Source: an uncultured Gemmatimonadota bacterium (GTDB taxonomy: Bacteria; Gemmatimonadota; Gemmatimonadetes; Gemmatimonadales; Gemmatimonadaceae). From it: DNA of 6,596 bases. Positions within the stretch are counted from its first letter, which is position 1; every line of letters begins with the position of its first letter. Made by a program: the position numbers and the translations under genes. The notes under the pieces were generated by a model. That model ran no database searches. It saw only the letters and a list, made by a program, of their open reading frames with translations, and was not told where the DNA came from. The stretch is from contig CAITQY010000549.1 of NCBI GenBank assembly GCA_903894655.1, forward strand, positions 1 to 6,596, given 5' to 3'. Of the stretch, positions 1 to 4,473 are shown one piece after another.

Positions 1-97
1 GGTCGACGGCGCTGCGGTGGCGCTGGATAGTTCGATGGTGGATCGGCCGATCATTCTGCGCGCGCAGGCGGTGCTGGGGCGCAACCGCTCGGGGTAA
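1..97 (+). CDS. 3' end of CitE-like (HpcH/HpaI aldolase/citrate lyase beta family) gene, partial
   Basis: Only the last 31 codons are in the window, read from base 2 to a TAA at 95-97; the peptide runs from VDGAAVAL to VLGRNRSG. I identify it by near-identity to the end of the longer CitE-like fragment at 1744-2247, where the family motifs are visible. The segment MVDRPIILRAQAVL is the usual C-terminal helix of stand-alone CitE-like lyases, which cleave or form acyl-CoA C-C bonds such as citramalyl-CoA or malyl-CoA. Both coding differences from the second copy (25 G/C, 85 C/T) are synonymous, which fits two copies that were both once functional. The 5' part lies outside the window, so whether this is the complete working copy is inference. 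Confidence 0.75.
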   Translation, partial: VDGAAVALDSSMVDRPIILRAQAVLGRNRSG

Positions 98-132
98 GGC
101 AAGCCGGCTGGGCCGGACACGACAACGCCCCC
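1..132 (+). repeat. Direct repeat, left copy (CitE-like 3' end plus trailer)
   Basis: Bases 1-132 match 2151-2282 without gaps, with 7 differences (positions 25, 85, 98 and 108-111). The match is already present at base 1, so it probably extends left of the window. It ends sharply: both copies share a C-run through 132/2282, then diverge completely. The copies lie in the same orientation 2,150 bp apart and flank the nucleotidyltransferase/winged-helix gene pair. Confidence 0.95.
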
Positions 133-245
133 TGGGCCGCACAAGTCTTGTCTGGGGTGTCAGAAGTTTTGGATTGAAGCAACCGCGCGTGATGTAATAA
201 GTCGCTGCTCGCGTGGCTTGGGCTGGCTAATATTGATAACAACTA

Positions 246-251
246 TATATT
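246..251 (+). promoter_or_regulatory. Possible -10 element (TATATT) for a leaderless transcript
   Basis: The 125 bases between the left repeat and the first cassette gene are clearly AT-richer than their surroundings, especially 225-257. TATATT lies six bases before the ATG at 258, the spacing expected if transcription starts at the A of the start codon. No purine-rich ribosome binding site precedes that ATG, which agrees with a leaderless message. No convincing -35 box is seen: TTGGGC at 218-223 is too far away and TTGATA at 233-238 too close. Nothing else is recognised in 133-245. Confidence 0.35.
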
Positions 252-257
252 TAGAAT

Positions 258-863
258 ATGAGACGAGGCGACTTCCTGAAGGCATTCGAGCAGCTCGGTC
301 ACCGGTTCCCTGAACCGGTGCGTTTGGTGCTTGCCGGTGGGTCGGCAATGATCTTGATGGGTTACGTTGACCGCGACACGGCTGACGGTGACGCCATTGA
401 GACTACCCCAAAGCTGTCGACCCTACAGCGTTACCTAGATGAGGTGGCGGACGAGCTCGGCGTGCGGCCCGACTGGCTGAACGACGCCGTTCGCGCTCAC
501 CGGGATCTGTTGCCTCCGGATTTCCCCGACCGGCTTCAGCCCATCGGCGTCTTTGGCAACCTCACGGTTGCTGCCATCGGGCGGCAAGACCTGATCCTCA
601 TGAAAATCGCGGCCGGCCGTGCGCGTGACATCGACGACTTGAAAGCCCTCCAGCCAACCGCTGAGGAGATCGCGTTCGTCGCCGGTCAGCTCGAGCGCAT
701 CAGCCAGACCAGCCCACACCGCGCGCTCCGGGTCGATCTCTACCTCCGACAGCATGATGTGGAACACGCCGTCCGTCCGCCGTCGGCGCCCGATTTGATG
801 CCCGCCTCACGAGGAGGCGACTTGCCGCGAGGCAACGAAGAAGTGGGGTCGACCGCGCCGTGA
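258..863 (+). CDS. Minimal nucleotidyltransferase, DUF6036/AbiEii-like (putative toxin or NTase partner)
   Basis: This 201-residue protein has the marks of a small polymerase-beta-type nucleotidyltransferase. It has GGSA at 27-30, then T-x-D-x-D at 41-45 (D43 and D45, presumed metal ligands). Further on is K116-I-A-A-G-R-A-R-D-I-D-D-L ending at 128, which matches the conserved third motif (K...R.RD..DL) of AbiEii-type enzymes. In AbiE and MenT systems such proteins transfer nucleotides to tRNA or protein targets and act as toxins; the substrate here is unknown. The Pro/Gly-rich tail after about residue 168 looks unstructured. The stop overlaps the next gene's start as GTGA, so the two are probably translationally coupled. 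Codons such as AGA, CTA and TTG near the start are unlike those of the minus-strand genes, which suggests a foreign origin. The family assignment is fairly safe; the toxin role is inference. Confidence 0.75.
   Translation: MRRGDFLKAFEQLGHRFPEPVRLVLAGGSAMILMGYVDRDTADGDAIETTPKLSTLQRYLDEVADELGVRPDWLNDAVRAHRDLLPPDFPDRLQPIGVFGNLTVAAIGRQDLILMKIAAGRARDIDDLKALQPTAEEIAFVAGQLERISQTSPHRALRVDLYLRQHDVEHAVRPPSAPDLMPASRGGDLPRGNEEVGSTAP
300..320 (+). repeat. Perfect 9-bp inverted repeat inside the start of the nucleotidyltransferase gene
   Basis: CACCGGTTC (300-308) and GAACCGGTG (312-320) are exact reverse complements separated by CCT. The repeat covers codons 15-21 and begins 42 bases after the A of the start codon. 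It could form an RNA stem-loop early in the message or serve as an operator half-site pair. The winged-helix protein encoded downstream is an obvious but untested candidate ligand. Confidence 0.6.
803..835 (+). repeat. Two adjacent small hairpins near the end of the nucleotidyltransferase gene
   Basis: CGCCTC (803-808) pairs with GAGGCG (814-819) across a 5-base loop. TTGCC (822-826) pairs with GGCAA (831-835) across the tetraloop GCGA. The pair lies 24 bases before the GTG start of the next gene, in the low-complexity tail of the first. It may tune translation of the second gene or be chance in GC-rich DNA. Confidence 0.35.
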
Positions 864-1651
864 CGGACGGTGACGCTGCTCCCTCTCTCCTCATCCCAAT
901 GTCTACTGACAACGAGAGCCGGCTGATCGAGATTCGTCTCATGCAGCAGTGGGCACGCGTGGGCGCCCTGTTCAACGTCGCGCCCGCCACCGAATCCGTC
1001 GATCTCGAATTGTTGGTGATCGAGACGGCGAGGGTGGCGCGGGGCGACGAGCGGCTGTTTGTGATGGCGGCGAGCTGGCTCGCAGAGCATCACCATCTGC
1101 TCGATGCGCGCCGGCTCGCCCGCCGTCTCACACGTCTTGAAGGCGATGACTCTGCGGTTGCCGGGGCCATGCTGGCAATGGCGCTCCAGGGGACGCCAAG
1201 CGCCACCGCGCTCGAAGCCGTGGTGAAGCATTGCCGGCCGACGACGACCAGGACGCTGCTCTTTCCCGTTATTGCGGAGATCCCCGGCCTTCCGGAGATC
1301 GTGCAGGCCGAGGCGCTCCCTCTCTTTATTCGGTGGGGCTTCTGGCACAACGATGTGACGTTGAAGCGGAACGCCATTCGCCCGGCGGCGTGGCTGGTGC
1401 GGGAGTGCCCTGAACTGCGCGTGCGCGCCCTGTTTGGCCCAGGGCTTGATGCCGAAGTGGTGCAACTTGCTGGAAGCGCCCCTCGCAGTGCTGCGGATAT
1501 GGCGTCCATGGCTGGCGTCACCTATGCAGCCGCGCATGCTGCCGTCTCGCGCCTGCTCGGTCGCGGGGTGCTCGTCCGCACGCGCGCAGGTGGCCGAGGG
1601 CGCATCGTGGGGATCAACCACGCTTTCTTTGGGGCGTTGGCAATGGGGTGA
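860..1651 (+). CDS. Helical protein with C-terminal winged helix-turn-helix; partner of the nucleotidyltransferase
   Basis: I do not recognise the family of this 263-residue protein. Residues 20-200 look entirely alpha-helical. Residues about 206-252 read as a winged helix-turn-helix: a DMASMAGVTYAAAHAAVSRL helix pair, then a GRGVLVR strand and an Arg/Gly-rich wing (TRAGGRGRIVGI). This suggests DNA or RNA binding at the C-terminus with a helical partner-binding part in front. The GTG start at 860 makes a GTGA overlap with the upstream stop. An in-frame ATG at 899 would remove 13 residues but has no ribosome binding site, so I prefer GTG. Pairing with a nucleotidyltransferase suggests an antitoxin or autorepressor. 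However, in AbiE the winged-helix antitoxin AbiEi is encoded first and carries its helix-turn-helix at the N-terminus, so this would be a reversed and different arrangement. Confidence 0.7.
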   Translation: MTDGDAAPSLLIPMSTDNESRLIEIRLMQQWARVGALFNVAPATESVDLELLVIETARVARGDERLFVMAASWLAEHHHLLDARRLARRLTRLEGDDSAVAGAMLAMALQGTPSATALEAVVKHCRPTTTRTLLFPVIAEIPGLPEIVQAEALPLFIRWGFWHNDVTLKRNAIRPAAWLVRECPELRVRALFGPGLDAEVVQLAGSAPRSAADMASMAGVTYAAAHAAVSRLLGRGVLVRTRAGGRGRIVGINHAFFGALAMG

Positions 1652-1701
1652 CGGCCGTTCCGGCGACCTCCGCCAGTGCGTTCTCGATGGCCGAACGAGG
1701 G

Positions 1702-1731
1702 AAGGGCCTCTCCAGCGCTGGTGAGGCCCTT
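1702..1731 (+). terminator. Strong hairpin ending the two-gene cassette
   Basis: AAGGGCCTC (1702-1710) is perfectly complementary to GAGGCCCTT (1723-1731). Inside it, after a T-T mismatch, CCA and TGG pair around a GCGC loop; the inner CCAGCGCTGG is itself a palindrome. A T-rich run (TTGCTTTGTATAT) follows at 1731-1743, which fits a Rho-independent terminator for the pair of genes. It lies 51 bases after the stop of the winged-helix gene and directly before the duplicated CitE-like fragment, so it also marks the cassette's right end. Confidence 0.6.
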
Positions 1732-1743
1732 TGCTTTGTATAT

Positions 1744-2247
1744 CCCCTACCCGACGTGGGCTACTGGCCGATGATCGAAATCGCGCGCGGGCTCGCCAAC
1801 GCCGAGGCGATCGGTTCCGTACCCGGCGTGCAGCGGCTGGTGTTCGGCAGTTTCGATTTTCAGGTCGATCTCGGCCTCGATGCCGACGCCAGCGGAACCG
1901 AGTTGGCACCGTATCGGGCGCAACTCGTGCTGGCGTCGCGACTGGCCGGCCTCGCGGCGCCCGTTGATGGGGTCACCACCGCCTGGAACGACGACGCGGC
2001 GCTCACGCAGGCCGTACAGCGCGCCCTGCGGCAGGGGTTCGGCGCCAAGCTGTGCATCCATCCGCGCCAGATTCCCGTGGTGCACGCCGCCATGCAGCCC
2101 AGCGAGGCGGAACTGAACCACGCACGGCGCGTGCTCGAGGCGGCGTTGGCGGTCGACGGCGCTGCGGTGGCGCTCGATAGTTCGATGGTGGATCGGCCGA
2201 TCATTCTGCGCGCGCAGGCGGTGCTGGGGCGCAATCGCTCGGGGTAA
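1744..2247 (+). pseudogene. 5'-truncated duplicate of the CitE-like (HpcH/HpaI aldolase) gene
   Basis: About 167 codons show the C-terminal half of a CitE-like lyase: a PMIEIARGLANAEAI stretch, VPGVQRLVFGSFDF, LVLASRLAGLAAPVDGVTT, FGAKLCIHPRQI and MVDRPIILRAQAVL. The Glu of PMIE (codon at 1777) and the Asp of GSFDF are the usual metal-binding pair and are kept. Family members are about 270-290 residues; the N-terminal half, with its substrate- and CoA-binding residues, is missing. An in-frame GTG at 1648 keeps the frame open and even forms a GTGA overlap with the preceding gene. But that extension (about 32 residues) runs through the 1702-1731 hairpin and has no family similarity I can see, so I treat it as fortuitous. 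The reading frame is otherwise undamaged, so either the duplication is recent or a product is still made. Confidence 0.75.
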
Positions 2248-2282
2248 CGCAAGCCGGACACGCCGGACACGACAACGCCCCC
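2151..2282 (+). repeat. Direct repeat, right copy (CitE-like 3' end plus trailer)
   Basis: This is the second copy of the 132-base repeat described at 1-132. Unlike the left copy, it continues into an intact downstream hairpin (2275-2298) and then into the convergent PEP-CTERM gene. It is therefore the better candidate for the original chromosomal gene end. Confidence 0.95.
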
Positions 2283-2298
2283 GCAGGTGCGGAGGCGT
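2275..2298. terminator. Hairpin between convergent genes, probable terminator of the CitE-like gene
   Basis: ACGCC (2275-2279) pairs with GGCGT (2294-2298); after a C-A mismatch, CCGC (2281-2284) pairs with GCGG (2289-2292) around an AGGT loop. It lies 27 bases after the TAA at 2245-2247. No T-run follows, so intrinsic termination is uncertain, but stem strength and placement between facing genes favour a terminator role. The left repeat copy keeps only the left arm of this hairpin (125-132). Confidence 0.45.
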
Positions 2299-2322
2299 GG
2301 CGATGCGCGAAGGCGGACCAAG

Positions 2323-2372
2323 CCGCCGCCGCGTGTCGTGCTTACGCGACTAGCGCGCGACGACGGCGGCGG
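2323..2372 (-). repeat. GC-rich inverted repeat around the PEP-CTERM stop codon
   Basis: CCGCCGCCG (2323-2331) is complementary to CGGCGGCGG (2364-2372) across 32 bases that contain the TAA of the PEP-CTERM gene. The right arm encodes part of its arginine run. It could act in transcript ending on the minus strand, but repeated Arg codons alone may explain it. Confidence 0.25.
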
Positions 2373-3037
2373 GACACAAAGCCCAGGGCGGCGAGGCCGG
2401 CGGCCATCAGCGCATAGGTGGACGGCTCGGGGACGGTGGTGACGGGCGGTTCGACGGTGGCGAGCACATCGCCGATGCGAAATGCCGACGCTCGGGCTCG
2501 ATCCTCTAACACCCCCTGATACTCAATCCGGCAGTTGCTGAAATACCACGAAGAACCGGAGTTGGCGACGCACTCAATCCAACGACCGCCCACCCCGGCA
2601 TCTCGCTCACCCGACGTCGTGTACAAAGGCCCCCCTCTGTTATTGATATTGTAAAACTGATTAACAAGCCCACTAGTTTCGTAACCCACGGCACTGAAAA
2701 TTGAAGTGAACATTTCGTAAGACGGCAGAATCCAACCGCGCAGTCCCGTGGCCGCAAACCCAGCCGATTCTGCGAGGGCTTGCGCGGACCCAGCACCTCC
2801 AGTTGGGATGTAGAACGAATAGCCCAGATCCAAGTCATTCAGGATCGTAAAGTTTTGTGCGGCGTGGTAGTACGACACGCATCTCGTCGAGCCGTTGTCG
2901 CCGTGCGCCGTGCAGGTGGCGTCAGCCTGATTCAGCGCATTCCGACCTTGGAAATTCGGCGTCTGTGCGTGGGCCGCGGCCATCGGCAAGGCCAGTGACA
3001 GCGCGGTGGCGAAAACGGCGAAACGGTTCCGACTCAT
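2342..3037 (-). CDS. Secreted PEP-CTERM sorting domain protein, function unknown
   Basis: This 231-residue protein starts with a signal peptide (basic MSRNR, hydrophobic core, AHA before Q25 as a likely cleavage site). It ends with a PEP-CTERM signal: VPEP at 202-205, a hydrophobic helix to about 221, and an Arg run at 223-227. Such proteins are exported, anchored and cleaved by exosortase, and often belong to the exopolysaccharide or biofilm surface. The mature part has four cysteines (42, 53, 156, 169), probably two disulfides. Residues 100-145 (GWILPS, later LYTTSGERD) and WIECV faintly recall DUF1566/Lcl-type domains; this is weak. ATG is preferred as start because GGAG lies six bases upstream. 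The middle of the gene (about 2500-2870) is visibly richer in A/T than its ends. No exosortase or polysaccharide genes are in the window. Confidence 0.85.
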   Translation of the reverse strand: MSRNRFAVFATALSLALPMAAAHAQTPNFQGRNALNQADATCTAHGDNGSTRCVSYYHAAQNFTILNDLDLGYSFYIPTGGAGSAQALAESAGFAATGLRGWILPSYEMFTSIFSAVGYETSGLVNQFYNINNRGGPLYTTSGERDAGVGGRWIECVANSGSSWYFSNCRIEYQGVLEDRARASAFRIGDVLATVEPPVTTVPEPSTYALMAAGLAALGFVSRRRRRALVA

Positions 3038-3043
3038 GGCAAA

Positions 3044-3047
3044 CTCC
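3044..3047 (-). promoter_or_regulatory. Ribosome binding site of the PEP-CTERM gene
   Basis: GGAG on the minus strand lies six bases before the ATG at 3037-3035 and supports that start, which also places the signal peptide exactly at the N-terminus. Confidence 0.6.
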
Positions 3048-3074
3048 GTTGGAAGGGATGCAGGGCCGCGGTAG

Positions 3075-3084
3075 CGGGTACCCG
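3075..3084. promoter_or_regulatory. Palindrome CGGGTACCCG between GTAGCG repeats, possible operator
   Basis: A perfect 10-base palindrome lies in the leader of the PEP-CTERM gene, with GTAGCG repeated directly on both sides, overlapping its edges. The position suits a regulator site. No regulator is identified, and a short palindrome can occur by chance. Confidence 0.25.
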
Positions 3085-3492
3085 TAGCGCACAGATGATC
3101 TCGCCACTTGGAGCAATTGTTGCGCCAGTACGCTCCGCGGTTTTTGTGGAGGGGGCAAAACTCGTAAGTGTATTACGGAAAATGGAATGCGTGTGTCGTG
3201 CCGCTCCCGGTCCGGCGCTGGCATCGTGGCACGGGCCGTACAGATGAGGCGCCAGCGCATCAGGTCGGCATCGCGCGGTGCCTGGGCGCGCCGAGATGGA
3301 TGGGCGCGAGGCCGGCGGCCGGGAACGGCGAAGGTAGACGTGGCGTCGCGATACCTCGGGATGCCTCATTGCGCCACGGTACCCTCATGCACCGCGGCCA
3401 GGCGCTGTCGGCCGAGGGTCCAGCCACCCTGCTGAACGGGGCACCTGCTGCCGCTCACGGCGCGCAATCGCTCCGTTCGACGTCGGTGCTCG

Positions 3493-4473
3493 CTAGCCCG
3501 CACGCGCGGCGACGTCCGCCACGAAACGCGCGACGCGATCGGGCACCGTGAGCGGCAGCATGTGCCCGGCGCCCTCCACCCACTCGAGCTGCATCGTCGG
3601 GATCAGCGCGCCGAGCGCCTCGCCGTGTAGCTGCGGGTCAAGGATGCGATCGTGCGTACCGCACAACACCGCGATCGGCATCGACAGCGTGTGGTAGCGC
3701 TGCGCCAGCGGTGGCATGTCCGCGGGCACCGCCATCACGTCGGTTGACGCCGCCACGAACGCCGATGGTCGCATGCTCAACATCCCGCCGCCGGCGAGCG
3801 CGAAGTCGGCGGGCACCGCCTCCGGTCCGAAGATCGCGCCGAGTAGAGCGTCGCGACGGGCCATCGCGAGTGGTGTGGCCAGCGTCCAGCTGATGACCGT
3901 CCGGGCGAGGGGACTCGCCACCATGAGACCCTTGAACACGGCGGGCGGCGTATCCGGCAGCATGGTGAGGGGAGCGATGAGCGCGAGGGCGCGCACCTGC
4001 GAGGGATGCGCCACCGCGGTGGCCAACGCGATGGCGCCGCCCAGCGAATGGCCCACCAGCACCGGCCGGTCGAGGCCGAGGGCGCGGATGAAGGCCGCCA
4101 CGGTTTCCGCTTGCGCGATCGGCCCGGCCTCGGCGCCCGCGGCGCGCGTGGAATACCCCGAGCCGGGGCGGTCTATCACGATGACCCGGAACTCGTGGGC
4201 GAGTCGCTCCACGAGTGAATGCGTGTAGTGCCTCGCATTGCCACCCAACCCGTGCACCATGAGCAGCGTGACCGCGCCCGTCCCTTGCTCGACGTAATGG
4301 ATGCGCGCCCCGTCGATCTCGATGAAACGACCGGTCGGCGGCAGTGTACGCTCCACGCGCCGTGCGATCTGCGCGGTGAACAGCACGAGGCCCACGATAC
4401 CCAGCGTGATCACCAGCGTGATCACGAGCCCAGTGACGGCCACGATGAGCAGCGAAATATTCACGCCGCTCAC
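3493..4473 (-). CDS. Membrane-anchored alpha/beta hydrolase, coupled to the monooxygenase
   Basis: From the GTG at 4473 the protein has 326 residues. A single hydrophobic segment (about residues 6-33) should anchor it in the membrane. The alpha/beta hydrolase fold follows: HGLGG (74-78) for the oxyanion region, DRPGSGYS (101-108), nucleophile elbow GHSLGG with Ser143, Asp275 in GTHDRILDP, and His304 in GAGHMLPL, giving a full Ser-Asp-His triad. The substrate is probably an ester, but epoxide, haloacid or C-C bond hydrolases share this outline; a nucleophilic Ser argues against haloalkane dehalogenase and epoxide hydrolase. The frame stays open 107 codons upstream, but that part is an Arg/Ala-rich shadow of the monooxygenase gene. 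The GTG overlaps the monooxygenase TGA as GTGA, indicating one operon with translational coupling. Confidence 0.88.
   Translation of the reverse strand: MSGVNISLLIVAVTGLVITLVITLGIVGLVLFTAQIARRVERTLPPTGRFIEIDGARIHYVEQGTGAVTLLMVHGLGGNARHYTHSLVERLAHEFRVIVIDRPGSGYSTRAAGAEAGPIAQAETVAAFIRALGLDRPVLVGHSLGGAIALATAVAHPSQVRALALIAPLTMLPDTPPAVFKGLMVASPLARTVISWTLATPLAMARRDALLGAIFGPEAVPADFALAGGGMLSMRPSAFVAASTDVMAVPADMPPLAQRYHTLSMPIAVLCGTHDRILDPQLHGEALGALIPTMQLEWVEGAGHMLPLTVPDRVARFVADVAARAG

Larger units (their letters stand above)
3038..3492. other. Intergenic region of about 455 bases
   Basis: This stretch lies between the start of the PEP-CTERM gene and the stop of the hydrolase gene, both on the minus strand. 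Open frames here translate to Arg/Ala/Pro-rich strings without recognisable domains or ribosome binding sites, so I call no gene. It should hold the PEP-CTERM promoter. The palindrome CGGGTACCCG (3075-3084) lies 37 bases upstream of that gene's start codon, flanked by the direct repeat GTAGCG (3071-3076 and 3084-3089), and could be an operator. A short 5-bp hairpin (AGGGT 3415-3419 with ACCCT 3426-3430) lies downstream of the hydrolase stop but is too weak to call a terminator. Confidence 0.5.

Noticed and set aside
133..1743. Insertion sequence with terminal inverted repeats
   Set aside because: No transposase and no matching inverted repeats at 133 and 1731-1743; the flanking repeats are long, direct and gene-derived, unlike short target duplications.
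740..1909. Minus-strand open frame of 389 codons across the cassette
   Set aside because: Arg/Pro/His-rich translation without domains; it is antisense to the nucleotidyltransferase, winged-helix and CitE-like frames, which carry real motifs. Typical of GC-rich DNA.
3170..3199. Possible PEP-CTERM promoter (ACGACA and TAATAC on the minus strand)
   Set aside because: TAATAC matches the -10 consensus at only three of six positions and the -35 match is modest, so it is no better than chance.
3034..3551. Several open frames in the intergenic region on both strands
   Set aside because: Low-complexity Arg/Ala/Pro translations with no ribosome binding site or recognisable motif.
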